From Mesostigma viride (Eukaryota > Streptophyta > Mesostigmatophyceae > Mesostigmatales > Mesostigmataceae): a DNA stretch of 64,000 bases. Positions 1 to 11,349 of this stretch are shown in pieces (position 1 is the stretch's first letter; every line of letters begins with the position of its first letter). The translations under genes were made by a program, and so were the position numbers. The notes beneath the pieces were generated by a model that worked only from the letters and a program-made list of their open reading frames with translations, was not told the origin of the DNA and ran no database searches. Location: contig RPFO01000175.1 in assembly GCA_009746045.1 (NCBI GenBank), forward strand, positions 2,539,634 to 2,603,633, given 5' to 3'.

Positions 1-555
1 GGCGGCTCAATGGCAGGGCCGCTGGGTACGATCGACAGCACATTACCTGGGGTAGCAAGCAAGGGTATCTTCTCTCAATTTACGCCCCCACCGACCCAGC
101 TGCATGAACAACATAAATTTTTCAAAGACATATGTTTCAGATGATCCAGGCCATTATTTCCCACGACATGGAGGTCATATTTATGGGTGAATATTTATGG
201 GTCATATTTATGGGTCATATTTATGGGTAGACTGGACATTTCGGCGCATCCTCAATCACGTACAACCCCCTTTCACGAACAGCTACTAGAGCTTAACCTG
301 CACGACCTACTGCAAGGGACAACGACCACACTTGGCTTGCAACACGCGACGGTCACCGCATTAATTACACACCGTCTTGACAGAATCTATGCCACGCACG
401 CTTGGGCGGACCTCGTATGTCATACTAGGGTAGATCGCTCTATCATCACATTTTCTGACCACTACCCTTGCATTATCACCCTAACGCACCACACCTCACC
501 CACGCGGGGTCCCGCCTCAACAAAGTATTCCCTGCCTCAACAAAGCCTTATTGAG
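1..555 (+). pseudogene. LINE apurinic-type endonuclease (APE) remnant
   Basis: Translating 1-555 across two in-frame stops gives the landmarks of a LINE exonuclease-endonuclease-phosphatase domain: LLSIYAPTD (about 69-95), VIFMG (about 175-190), HRLDRIYAT (about 370-400) and SDHYPCIITL (about 457-485). These match the APE motifs that nick target DNA for target-primed reverse transcription. The RLDRIY and SDHYP blocks are the most telling. The copy has stops near 110-120, a local tandem duplication at 178-229, and no RT downstream. It begins outside the window and is cut at 555 by the 3' LTR of gypsy element G1. It could belong to the same LINE family as the C-terminal fragments at 33231-33633 and 55871-57012, but nothing links them directly. 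Confidence 0.7.
178..229 (+). repeat. short tandem duplication inside the endonuclease remnant
   Basis: Four near-perfect copies of a 13-15 bp unit around ATATTTATGGGT lie head to tail. They replace the expected GD(F/W)N block of the endonuclease. This is a local replication-slippage duplication that inactivates the domain. Confidence 0.8.
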
Positions 556-1114
556 TGTTACGACTCAGTCCTCTACCTCCGCCTCTACTGTACCGGCTCT
601 AACAGGTCTAATGCTACCTAAATTAGTGAGGCCGCCTCCAGTCAAACCCCGCGCGAAAGACGAACGTGAGGATCCAGATCTCAGTGCATTTACGTAAGTA
701 CGACTGTAATACGCCATAAGCCATTTACACGAACCCCGTTTATTCCAGGAATAGAGGAAGGAAACACTACTACACTGCCATGACCCTAGCTATATGTGTC
801 AATTCATTAACACACGCCGAGTGCCAACACGAGGGGTAGGACGTGCATAAATGATCACCAACGGTCCAGCATGCTCGGGCCGACATGGCCCTCGCCTACA
901 AATGCACAGATGCACGCTGGTCCACTACATTCTACCCAAAGGATAAGTACCACTACTAAAGTACGCGGCGCGACGCCAAAAGCATCCAATGCACCACGGT
1001 ACTGGGACAACAGTGTCCACCAGTACAAGCTACACGTAAACCTAGGGACGACTGAGGCAAATTAAGGACCTAATTTACGTCCGTAACTGCGACAGATTGT
1101 TACGCGACGTAACA
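556..1114 (-). repeat. G1 3' LTR (solo remaining LTR)
   Basis: Plus-strand sequence begins TGTTACG and ends CGTAACA, a perfect 7-bp terminal inverted repeat with TG...CA ends, 559 bp. It is immediately followed (plus strand) by a C-rich run that on the minus strand is a polypurine tract. This matches the arrangement at G2, where GGGGGGGGAGGAG precedes TGTTGCG. No second copy is present in the window, so the left boundary rests on the inverted repeat alone. Confidence 0.7.
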
Positions 1115-1481
1115 CCTCCCCCCCCCCAAAGGTAGGGAGCCCTCTCCCTACGCACAAGGATCGAGGAAACCAAGGGGTAGGAATATCCTAACGCACCCAA
1201 CACAAATCCAGCACAATCGACAGGCCATCCAAGGTACAAAGCACAAACATGTTAACTCGGTTCCACCCCGAGTGGTGTAGGGTTAGCCAACACCAAGCCT
1301 GGTGGGAGGATCCCCTAACTGCCTGGCACGGAGGCCTTGCCGGGAGGGACGGCACTGGGCAGGACACACAGAGTGAACAATGTCAACACCAGGGACCAAG
1401 AACGACCAACCAACTGCCCAGAATATGAGGGCGACTCTATATACCGGAGGGACAACACCCTCAGGTCGGGCCTAAGGCCCT
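1115..1481 (-). other. G1 3' UTR with polypurine tract
   Basis: On the minus strand the last bases before the LTR read CCTTTGGGGGGGGGGAGG, a polypurine tract for plus-strand priming (1115-1132). The rest of the stretch, between the ORFX stop and this tract, has no supported coding potential. Confidence 0.65.
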
Positions 1482-3323
1482 CTATCTAGTTGCCATCAGT
1501 CTGGTAAGTACCACGCGACTGGCCATCAGGACATCCATATATGCATGGTAGTGAGCCACATCATCCGCGTTATCATGCCTATCTACCGTGAGGAACACAT
1601 CGGCCCAAACGCCGTCAGGAAAGAGGCCCAGGAAGGCCCAGTAGTACCTATGCTGAGTCAAGGACCACCTGGCCCCGAGCCCAGTCCAAGAAGCCACATG
1701 CAGGCAAAAAGCCGAAGGAAAGGCTCTACAGCGATCAAACAGAGGGCCCGAAGGAGTAGGCGCTGATACCGGATCCGGTTACGCAGACCCGACGGGAAGA
1801 ACAGATCTAACAGAGGCTCCATGTTGGCCGGCCACAATCGGATGTGCCGGATCTCACGAGAACGCCACTGGCGCGCACACTGTCGCGACCCGAAAGTCTC
1901 TAAATACTCACTAGCCCGAGGGGGAGGGTGATCGCGGGAGTCCAGGCCCTGGCCTGGAAGAGGCACTGCCAGGGCGGCGGGCATCCCACTCCAGGGTGGG
2001 CTTCAGGTGCACCGCAGCATACGTAGCACCGGGCGCGGCAGGGTACTCGACCGTGAGGGCATCCGAAGCCATGATGCCCAGAGGCCGGGAGGGTAAGCCC
2101 ACTGGTAACCACGGCCGTAGGTGTCCAAGTCGTTATGACGCCTCTCCCAGCGGTAGAGGACGCGACGAACCAGAATCTCACCCTGGTACACGTCGGGATC
2201 AGCTACAATAACCATGACAAAAGGAGGCCGATCAGTATCAATGGGTAGGTTACGGTCCCTTGGCGCCCGACACACCTGGGAAAACCCATAGGACATGGGT
2301 GAAATGGACAGCTCCGGGGCGACGCGCGAGAGGTCACACTGACGGCACGCAATCGCTGACATTCCATATCCGGGAACAGCCAAATCTCGCGACTCCGGCG
2401 TAAGATGTACCACAGAAGGGGCACGTTCCCGGTCACCCTGGGACAACTCCCGGAGGGAGTCGGCAGCGCGGAGGGCGCGCTGATCAACCCCGCTGGCCCT
2501 AACAACAGTGGCCAGCGAGCGAGTGGCCGAAGGGGCAGGAACCGTCCGAACAGGGGTAGGATCCTGTGCAGGCGCAGAGGGGGCCGGCACCACAGGAGGC
2601 CGCGACGGACCTGCAACCACAGATGACGGCGTGGCCTCCGCTGGAGGCGCACCCTCGGGCCACATGTTGAAAATTGGGCCCGTAGGGACAGGCACCTTGC
2701 CATAAAACTGGCTGCCGTCAAGACTCCAGTCTGGCACTGGAATCCTCTGAGGGGGACCCCCCTCCCACAGCCTAGGCAGCCCACTCGTGTCGCCAAAGAA
2801 GCCCCGCAACGGCTGAGACGGAGCCTGGGAAGGCCCGGAAGCAGCGATGGCGGGCGAAATCGCCGCGGCAGGAGGCTCACGCGGAGGCACAGGCAAGGCG
2901 ACCGCAGGCACGGAGGCAGCAGGAGGCGTAGGAGCCGCCGCACCAGACGAAACCGCAGCGACCGAGGGCTCGCACTGGGGCGCAGGCGAAGCCGCAGTCG
3001 CTGGGGCAACAGGAGGGGTAGGCGAGGCAGCAGCAACAGCGGCCGGCGCCACGCTAGGCGCGACGACAGAGGGACCCACGCCAGAGGACGACTGTGCCGC
3101 CATGAACGTCCCGAATGCCGAAACTAAGGACTGAATCTGTGCCTGCATGGCATGCAGACACGGTAACCGCCAAGTTGGCAGTCGCCGGGTCCGCACTCTG
3201 AGGGGTAGGAATCATCCAGCCCGACTGACCCGTGCCGTGACGAAAGGACCGACTTAGGAGAAGAAGGGACCAGGGACGGGGCCGGCAGACCCTCAGACTC
3301 CGAGGAGGCGGCGACGGAGGGAG
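1482..3323 (-). pseudogene. G1 ORFX, C-terminal two thirds (frameshifted)
   Basis: Continuation of the ORFX started at 20995-20468 on the far side of element A; the junction reads through in frame for about 60 codons. It begins with a Pro/Ser/Ala-rich stretch, then a segment starting MQAQIQ that parallels MQNQQELL in G2. Next is a block with PFVMVIVADPDVY and VLYRW that aligns loosely with the LPFTAGHIVKFG and WQYYADG region of G2. The C-terminus (about 1697-1482) contains LTQHRYYWAFLGLFPDGVW, aligning with THPQYLAGFLAMWPAGTW in G2. At least three frameshifts break it. Function unknown; conservation between two divergent chromoviruses shows it was a real gene in the envelope position. Confidence 0.7.
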
Positions 3324-3328
3324 GATAC

Positions 3329-3801
3329 AGTTAGTCTCCATGCTTTGCTGTAGACTAAGTCTCAAAGGCATTGTGAATACAACGTATGAATAAGCCTTGT
3401 AAACCTACGTTGGTATGTGAATATAAATACCACGTGGGCTATGCAGATAGGAATGCTAGTCGAGTCGCATACGTTTCCCTAGATAGGTACTTTGGGTACT
3501 GGGGTACGTGACAGATGTCAGTACCCAGTATACGTAGTGTCCTGTCATTGGACGGTACTAGAGTATCCTAGATAGGGACCGTACTGCAGCGTGCATTGAT
3601 CTGTGATCACACGATGCAGTGACTAGACTGCTACCTGTCATCGTGCGGCCTCAGGCCAACGGTCTGCACCCAACGGTCACTGGCGGCGCAGCCAGTGAGA
3701 GGAACGTTGATAAAGGGTAAACCTATTTTCTAATGAACCAAGCAATTCATTGCTCACAGCATACAGTGTTCTCAAGCAATATATCCCGTCGCATTCTAAC
3801 T
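3329..3801 (+). repeat. A 5' LTR
   Basis: 473 bp, AGTTAG...CTAACT ends. Contains a TATA-like ATATAAATA near 3420, which would place the transcription start inside the LTR as expected. Only 18 bp separate its end from the gag ATG at 3820, leaving little room for a standard tRNA primer-binding site; no TGG follows the LTR. Confidence 0.92.
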
Positions 3802-3819
3802 TGAATTTTATTTGCTACC

Positions 3820-6272
3820 ATGGCTATCACGAACAAGAATGTCGCTAAGAAGCTTAACTTCAACGAGGATGATGATGGGCAGGATCGGCGGATGCCCAAC
3901 GACAACAGTCAGAAGCCGGCTGGCGATGCGGCCATTTCAAAGAAAAAGAAGAAAAACAAAAAGAACAACAATGTCTGCCAGGACGAGGGGACGGCGGCTG
4001 CAAGGCCGACCGACCTACCCCCCTCCCCTGAGAAGCCGGAGGACGAGACGGCTCCCCCCCGGGGGACCGGCTTACCCTCGACTCCGGCGGCTGCAACAGC
4101 CGAAACCACGGCTGGAGCAGCCATGGCTGCGGAGCCCTCGGCGGTCAACCCCACTGAGGCTCCCCAGTTCGGCCCTCCGTTGCCGACTATTCGGGAGCTC
4201 ATGCCCCGTCAGACGGCTTCGGTGGCGCCGGACGGGGCGATCACGTTTCGCCCCGCCACATCTGATCTTCGTGTTCCCTTTGCTCAGGGACACAATCACA
4301 TCGAGCTTCAGCTTGGGCGACCATCGTCCCTTCTTCGCAAGAAGAAGGACATGGAAAGCATTAAGCTCGCGCGGGTGGTGCGTAGACCCGTGGAGCCCAT
4401 CGGAGGACAACAAATGTCCGATGATGAGGTCTCCGATACTGCCAGTCTTCCCGACGGGGAGACTGAGATAACTCTTACCCCAGCGCTCCTGGCGGTCGAG
4501 CAGGCCGCGCTGGTGGCTAACGAAGAACGCCGAGCGAGGCAGCGAGACCGGGAGGTCCGTCGAGAGACGGCTTTTCGGCTCGCCGCTAAGCGGCAGGAAT
4601 ATGAGGAGGAGGCCGCCCGTCGTCTGGCAACCCACCAGGCGATGGCGGCGGCGTACCGCGAGGCGACTCAGCGGCTACGTGACCTTCTCACCAATGCTGA
4701 TTATCCGATGGAATACTCGGATGGTCAAGACCTGGCCGAGCTTGCTCGGTCAGCCCATTTTAAAGCTATGTCCTCCCTAACCCAAGCCAGGGTAACGGAG
4801 GCCATCTTGGCCAAGCATGGGGTGGTAGCTGAAGCTGCCCCCCCGCTGGAAACCACCAAGAAATCCTCACCTCCCCAACCCTTGCAGTTCAAGGAGGGCC
4901 TTCTGGTCTTGGCCCAGGGGAAGGGCAAGGCCCAAGAGTTCAATGTCAAGGAGGCCATGATCATGGGCAACCCCCTCCCTGACATTCCTACGGATGAGGC
5001 GGCCTTTCAGGCTGCCCTCCGCGAACATGAGGTACGCAAGGAGATGAAAAGGCTCCTCAAGGAGGAGGCAGCGAGGAGAGCGGCGGCAGACACCCCTGCC
5101 CGCCCCTCCACCGCTGGGGCTGGACCCAGTGGGGTCACCCGGACCCCCCCGGACTCCCCCCGGGCCACCACGGCCCCCCCTCCCCCTCCCCCACCACCCC
5201 AGGTTCGCCCTGTGGGTTGGGGCCCCCTCCCCAACCAGGGGGGGTGGCCAGGACCCCAGGAGGCCCTGGGGGGAGGTCAAGAGGTGCCCAGGGCACCCAC
5301 CCAACCTGCTGAGGCCCCCCCAAGGACGGGGGATATCCAGGAACAGCTCGCCATTCTCCAGGCTCAGCTGGCCTCGTTGCAAGACCAGCAGTTAACAGCT
5401 AACCAGCTGCAAACTGTCGAGGGCCTGCGCGCCCTGATGTCGCGGTATGAGCGGGGGACCATCAACCTGGACCCCACCCGCCTCCAACAGGCAACCGACG
5501 TCTTCTTGAGGGCCAACCCCCCTCTCACAGGTGTGTTTAACCCTCATAAAAAGGAATCCAAAATCAATATTGCTGGCTTGCCTGAGGGTCACACTGTTGA
5601 ACAAGCCAAACAGTTTGTCTTTGCTCTGGAGTATGGGATGGAAGGCCTAAACCTTAGACATCAGTTTAAGGCTCTCAGGGCCTCATCCACATTCCACCAA
5701 TCATCTCCTGCAATTAGAGCATTGATTGAAACCTATCAGGAACGCACCCTGACACCTGAAGCAGCCATTGAACAGTGGCCTACCTTTATCACTGATCTGA
5801 AACAGCTAGTGCTTACCAATAACCACATGGAAGCAGTAGAACGTTTCAACTGGCTTGCTGCATATAAGGTGAACAAGAATAACCTCTCTGGGGATGCAAA
5901 AACATACAGGGTAATGATAGAGAAAGACCTTGAGCTTCTCAAGCTCCAACCAAGGTATCTCATCCACACCTGGCTAACAAAAGCTAATTTGCAACCTTCT
6001 GTCCTGGCTACCCTGCTTACAGGCCTCAAGTCCCTCTGGGACAACTTCAGAGCTGCCATGCTCTATATCGAGGAGGCAGTGGACCCCCTGGGTACTGGCA
6101 ACCCCCAGGCCCAGGACCCCAAGGTCCAGGGTGTCCAAGGCCACAAGCGCAAGGGGGGGGCCAGCCAGGGGGGGGCACCCAAGACCCACAAGTCCTCCCA
6201 CCAAGGGGGCAGTGGCTCTCAGGGGCGTGGCAACACGTGGCACCGTGTGCCCCTGCATGGCAACCCCAACCC

Positions 6273-6303
<31 letters not shown>

Positions 6304-6808
6304 AACAACAACAGGTCCCAGCAGGGCAATAATAACAACAGGTCCCAACAGGGCCCGAAAACAACAACAACAACAGGTCCCAGCAGGGCCAGAACCACAA
6401 CAACAATCGGTCCCAGCAGGGAAATAACAACAACAACAACAACAACAACCAACCTGGAAACCCTGGCCCACGGTGCCTGAGGTGCTTCCAGAGGGGGCAT
6501 ATTCGGGACAACTGCCCCAACAACGACTCCCTGAACACCAACGTGGATCTCTGCCCGGGTTGCTGGCACGCACGTCATCCCCTGGGACCTCCAGGCAGCC
6601 GGTGCAACAGGACTCGCTACCAAAAACAATGTGAGTTCTCTCACCTTGCTTACTCTGAGGATGATGATCTCATTACCATTGGGGATGGCAGCCAGGGCAT
6701 AATTGATTTTGAGGCAGCAACCTTACTGTCCTCCCAACACCCTGTTATGGAACCTTACATAAAAGCACTAACCCCTACTGTTGACAACTCCATAGATATT
6801 AAGGAGCT
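3820..6808 (+). CDS. A gag polyprotein (one frameshift), leading into pol
   Basis: Starts at ACCATGG (3820), 18 bp after the LTR. N-terminus is Lys/Asn-rich, followed by Pro/Ala-rich linker, a charged coiled-coil-like region (about residues 230-300 and 385-420), a Pro-rich stretch, then a helical capsid-like region (about 590-780) and a low-complexity Asn/Gln tail from a CAA/AAC repeat. At about 6357 the frame shifts by one base and continues with a CCHC-type zinc knuckle (CLRCFQRGHIRDNC, about 6468-6512) and a second Cys/His cluster (CPGCWHARH, CNRTR, about 6550-6620). The frame then runs open into the integrase, interrupted by the LINE at 6809. Gag packages RNA; the knuckle binds nucleic acid. 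The frameshift may be decay, recoding or a base-calling error. Confidence 0.8.
6262..6455 (+). repeat. AAC/CAA trinucleotide-rich tract in gag A
   Basis: Runs of AAC/CAA interspersed with RSQQG-encoding repeats give poly-Asn/Gln. The gag frameshift lies inside this tract at about 6357, where slippage is likely. Confidence 0.85.
6792..6808. other. LINE target site duplication, left copy
   Basis: ATAGATATTAAGGAGCT is repeated exactly at 9433-9449. The 17-bp duplication encloses the LINE at 6809-9432 and encodes part of the A polyprotein (IDIKEL), which resumes in frame after the right copy. Confidence 0.93.
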
Positions 6809-9299
6809 GGCCCCCGCCAATGCGGCTACCCTGGCGGCCTTGGAGGCTCTTCACCCTGCGGAGCCCGGATTCCAGCTGCCCGTGCCGGACCCCCTGCCGG
6901 CCCCCCTCCGGCTGGACCGCGACTGCTTCCTGGAGGTGATGCGTGCGGTCCCGCGGGCTTCCTCTACCGGGCCGTCGGGCTGGCGCTACGAGCACTTGGA
7001 GGTCCTGGTGGGGCATGGGGGCGAGGACATTCTCTTTGACACCCTCATTGACCTGGCGGCTGGTCGCGTTCCTCCCGCTGCGCGCGAGTGGTTAGCGGGC
7101 GCTCGCCTCCTCGCTCTGCTCAAGGGTGTCATGCCCCCCCCCGAGGGCAAGGTGCGCCCGATCGCCTGCGGTGAGGTGCTCCGCAAGCTCGTGGGCAAAG
7201 TGATCTGCCGCCAAAAGGCGCCCGAGCTCCGTGCCTTTTTCTGCCCGCCCCTCGCAGCGGGTGAGACCTCGGTGGCGGCCCAGCTGGGGGTGACGACTCC
7301 AGGCGGGGCGGATATCCTCATCCATTCGGTGCAGGCCTACCTCGAGGCCCACCCCACCCACGCTGTCGTCAAGGTCGACTGCCACAACGCGTTCAACAGT
7401 CTGTCCCGCGCCAGCATGTTTGCGGCCGTCATGGAGTCCTTCGAGGACTTGTACGCTTGGACAGCCGTGTGCTACGGCCAGCCCGGCCAACTGGTTCACA
7501 TCATGGAGGACGGCACTCGCGGCGGCCTGCTGTCGCGGTCGGGCACCCAGCAAGGGGACCCCCTGGGACCCCTGTACTTTGCCGCCCCCCTCCAGGGTTG
7601 CCTCCAAGCGGTCCATGCTGCCCACCCGGCAGTCGCTATTCAGGCCTACTTGGATGATATCTACCTTCTGGGCCCTGTGCCGGACACCACCGCGGCTCTG
7701 CTGGCACTGCAGACCGCGGTGGCCGACATCAACCTCCAGTTGACCCTGGCCAAGTGCGCGGTGTACTCGCCCCAAGGTGATTGCTCCGGCTTTCCGCCCC
7801 AGCTCTTGGGCCGGGACGAGCGCCTCCATGGGTTGGATGTCCTCGGCGTTCCGGTTGGCGACCCCGCGTTTGTCATCGATGCTCTGCGGGCCGCCCTCGA
7901 GGCACGCACTGAGGTACTGCCCTTGATTGCGCGCCTTCATGATTCGCAGACCAAGGGTCTGCTTCTGTGGTTTTGCGCTCACCCTCGCGTCGTTCACAGG
8001 CTCCGGGGCGCTCTTCCGGCTCAGGTCCGGCTGGCCGCCGAGGGCCACGACGAACGCATCCAGTCGGCCTTGGCGCAGCTGGTCCCGGGCCCCGACCTCC
8101 CGCCACATGCTATTCGCATTGCCACCCTGCCTGCACGGATGGGTGGCTGCGGTCTGACTCGTGCCGCCCGGCTGGCCCCAGCAGCATTTTTGGGCTCCGT
8201 CGCTCAGTCGTGGGCGGAAAGCTGCCGGCTCCTGCCCCTTTTGGCAACGGCAGCGCCTGACCTCCTGGACCCCAGCAGCCCTTTGCCCTTCGTCACCGCC
8301 ATCCAGGAGGCCTATGCTGAGATCCAGCAGGCCTGTTCTCCCGTCCGTGCCGCTCAGGCGGTACAGCGCCACCTCCCTCGCGGCACTCCCTCGGTCGCCT
8401 CCGTTCAATCTCCCGCCGCATTCCCTGCTCGCGTCATCGATAAACACCAGAAAACCTACGCGGGTATTCTGCACACGGCTGATTGGATTGCTCTTTTCGC
8501 GGACCTCAACGCCCAGGGACGTGCGTGGCTGTTCTCGCTTTCCTTGCGGAGTGTGGGCTCGGCGTACCTTCGTGCTCTTCCCATGGCCCCCCCATTCGCC
8601 TTGGCTCCCAGCCACTACTCGGTGGCGCTCCGGCACCAGCTATTTGCCCCGCAGCCTCTTGTTCCGGCCGGGCGGCCTTGTGGTAGCTGTGGGCAGCCGC
8701 TGGATCCCACGGGGACTCACTACCTTGCCTGCATGGGGGGCCAACAGAATCAGAATTGGTATTTGTATTTGCACACTGTCCTCCTGACGGTGGTGCTCGC
8801 CATGATTCGGTCGGTTTTCCCCCACGCGAACATCCGGTCCGAGGATGCGGATGGCGCTGCCTTCTATTCCCCCAACCACCGGCCTGACATCGTGGTGCTG
8901 GACTTTGAGGGGGGTGGCCGGCATCTGCTTATTGACGTTTCGGTGGCGCGGCCCTTGGCTCTTAGCCACGTGGCTGGGGCCTCCCTCACGGCAGGTTACA
9001 CGGCGGACCGGGCGGAGCGGGCCAAGCTCCTGGCCTACGGCGACGTCGGGCACCATCGTGTGGTGCCCTTTGTCCTGGAGGAGTTTGGGGCCATGGGGCC
9101 CCTGACCTCCGCCTTCTTCAAGGAGTGTTGCCGGCTCCGGGAGGACCGGCTGGACCTGGAGGGCCAGCGGGCCCCATGGTCGGCGCGGACCTGGACGTCA
9201 TATTGGCGTCAGCGCTTGTCGGTGGCGCTGACTCGGGCCATGGCTGACATCATGCTCCGCCGTACGCGGGCTGATTTTGCGGTGCAGCAGGGCTATTAG
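6809..9299 (+). CDS. LINE reverse transcriptase with restriction-like endonuclease
   Basis: Open from the insertion point to TAG at 9297-9299 (about 829 residues). RT blocks: GPSGWRYEHL (about 6975), KVRPIACGEVLRKL (about 7150), VVKVDCHNAFNS (about 7367, catalytic Asp), GTQQGDPLGPLYF (about 7543) and YLDDIYLL (about 7648, catalytic DD). Downstream is a CCHC motif CGSCGQPLDPTGTHYLAC (about 8678-8732), then HRPDIVVLDF and HLLIDVSVARP (about 8878-8958) with following Lys residues. That order is typical of the PD-(D/E)xK endonuclease of site-specific-type LINEs (R2/NeSL/Dualen-like groups). The exact clade cannot be assigned by eye. The frame is intact, unlike most genes around it. Confidence 0.85.
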
Positions 9300-9432
9300 G
9301 TTCCTCCCGTTAGGCGTTTCCATTGGTCTTATCGTAGTATAGAGCTTTGACATGGCTCTGTACATAGGTTTATAGCTGGGCGTTTGCTTTGGTTTGAGTG
9401 ATTTCACTCTGCTGTAAGTAATTATATTTTTA
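6809..9432 (+). mobile_element. RLE-type non-LTR retrotransposon inserted in A
   Basis: 2624 bp between exact 17-bp target duplications, ending in an A/T-rich tail just before the right duplication. Encodes RT plus restriction-like endonuclease but no N-terminal zinc-finger region, so it is probably 5'-truncated, the usual result of incomplete target-primed reverse transcription. Its ORF happens to be in frame with gag A upstream. Confidence 0.88.
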
Positions 9433-9449
9433 ATAGATATTAAGGAGCT

Positions 9450-10709
9450 TGCTCATCAGCTGCACCTAGCCATGGGTCATGAAACAGTGGCTGAGGAACT
9501 GGCCAAACGGCTGGGGGGTAGTAGCATGGGAAAACAACTCAGGAATGCAGTAAAACTGGCTAGACAACACTGTCAAGAATGTCAGTTCAATAGCCCCAAA
9601 CCTCAAAAATGGCATACTGCAACTCCTTCCACCACTAGGGGCATGATAGTGGGGGATGTAATGCACATCAACAAAGATGTCCAACCCTACCTGATCCTAA
9701 AAGACTCATGGTCCAGGTTCACAGTAATGGAACCCCTACCTGGCATGTCTGCAGGGCAGCTACGTGTTGCACTCATGATTGCTTTACCCAGATTCTACCC
9801 AGTTGACAGAATTTTGCTTGATCAACAATTTTCTTGTCTGACTGACCTGGAAGGGTGTGAAGCAATAGAGATTGCTGGGCTGGAAGATCATGAGGGTCAG
9901 GGGGTCATTGAAAGAACCATCAGATCTGTCAAAACCCTACTAGCCAAAAATCCTTCCAAGGATGCTACTTCAGGGGTCTATTGTGACAGGGCACTCTGGT
10001 GTCATGAAATGTGCACAACCCTAAACATGAGACCTGTCTTGCATGCCAAGTGGGGTGAAGTAATCCCAGCAGGCCTGCAGGCAGGTGTATATCCCCCAGA
10101 GGTGATAGCACTGTACAACACTGCACGTGCACAAACCTCAGCAAAACTGGCAGAAAAAGATAAAACCCATCCCAGGCCAGTATTCCAAAAAGGTGATCAA
10201 GTTCTCTATTACAAGGAAAACAGCTTTGGTAAGGTTGGAACTTGGCTAGGTCCAGTTACCATCCGTGGATTTACCAAAAACAGCAAGACCGTGGAGGTCA
10301 AGCACAATATCAATGGGAAGCGTCACAGGGTGAGCTGTCATAGAATTAAGAAGTATTATTCTCCCATGGCAGACGTGCCTGGGGAAGAGTCTTTAAGCAT
10401 GGACTCACTACTTCTATCTGGCAACTCCAGCATGCCCAGCAGTAGCCCTGAGCCACCAATTACTGCTGTTGACAGCACCACAGCACCCTCTGTGAACCCT
10501 TCCACCCTCAGTGAAGCCAGGCCCACTTCACAACCTGGGGATTGCTTAACCAGGCACGAGGTAGCTGGGTTGGAAGCATTAGCTCAGCCCCAAGGCACCA
10601 AATTGTCTGCCAACCCTCCCGCTCTGAGGTCAAGATTGGCAGTCGCCTTGCAAGCATTACACAGGTCACATAAGCAACAAGCTGCTGTGGCCGAAGGGTT
10701 GGCAAAAGT
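9450..10709 (+). CDS. A integrase segment
   Basis: Resumes the A polyprotein after the LINE. HHCC zinc-binding domain (HQLHLAMGH ... HCQECQ, about 9457-9585), then the catalytic core with candidate D-D-E residues in VGDVMHI (about 9652), ILLDQQF (about 9811) and GQGVIERT (about 9898). A C-terminal SH3-like segment follows (GDQVLYYK ... GTWLGPVTIRGF, about 10192-10272). Inserts the cDNA into host DNA. No aspartic protease precedes it; the protease-like motif comes after it (18582), which is not the usual copia order. A Ser/Pro-rich linker leads to the B1 insertion at 10710, after which the frame continues at 18539. Confidence 0.85.
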
Positions 10710-11325
10710 AGTTAACGTAAAGGATTTACGTTAGATGGATAGAGATTGTTACGCTCTTTCCAACGGCACCTTGAACGCCTCATTTGGTTACGGGACGTAA
10801 AAGTTATGACGTTTCCTAGGCTGTGCCGACAGTACCCGGCGCGCCACTGTGGGCGCGTACGGACACAGGATGTACAAGTGTCACTTTGATAGTCCGCAGG
10901 ACGTTGACAGGACTTGTACAGGACTTGATGGTCAATTGATAGGTAGGCGTGCTGTAGCGCGCCAGGACCTACGAGACAATTGATGCTGAGCAGTGTACGG
11001 ATAGGTCCACAGGACTAGCCGTATGGACAATTGATAGATCTGCGCGCCAAAGGCGTGCCAGAGTCTGTGTAATCAATTGATTGACAGTTCAGCTGTGACA
11101 GTGCAGCTGAATACTTGGACGCGTCCCTAACAACCTATATGTGTGACTTGGTCGCACCGGGACGCTAGTTCTTGCGTGCACGTTCTCTTGGCACTGCGAC
11201 CCTGTCGCCTGTGCTGCGTGCAGTCTTGGAAGTGACGTGACTTACGTCTGTGTTCCTTGTTATTAATAAAGGCAACTTCCTGCAAGAACCATGGCGGAAT
11301 TCTTGGCATTCACTCTCATACAACT
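10710..11325 (+). repeat. B1 5' LTR
   Basis: 616 bp; begins AGTTAACGTAAAGG and ends CTCATACAACT. Contains several CAATTGAT repeats, a TATAT stretch near 11140, ATTAATAAAGG at about 11262 (possible poly(A) signal/R region), and an ATG in good context (ACCATGG at about 11290) close to the LTR end. Confidence 0.94.
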
Positions 11326-11334
11326 CGTATTACA
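11326..11334 (+). promoter_or_regulatory. B1 primer-binding position (CGTATTACA)
   Basis: The nine bases immediately after the 5' LTR. They do not start with TGG, so they do not match a tRNA 3' CCA end. They are exactly complementary to TGTAATACG at 17466-17474 in the 3' UTR of this element. The same pair exists in B2, and a different but equally complementary pair in C. Confidence 0.6.
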
Positions 11335-11349
11335 CGCCTCGTTCCAAAT

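Noticed and set aside
6355-6365. Programmed frameshift in gag A
   Set aside because: No standard slippery heptamer in the right phase; it lies in an unstable AAC repeat, and there is only one copy to judge from.
6047-6644. Minus-strand Cys/Val-rich frames
   Set aside because: Shadow of the AAC/CAA repeats in gag A.
7092-8636. 514-codon minus-strand frame opposite the LINE RT
   Set aside because: Antisense shadow of a GC-rich RT gene; no domain of its own.
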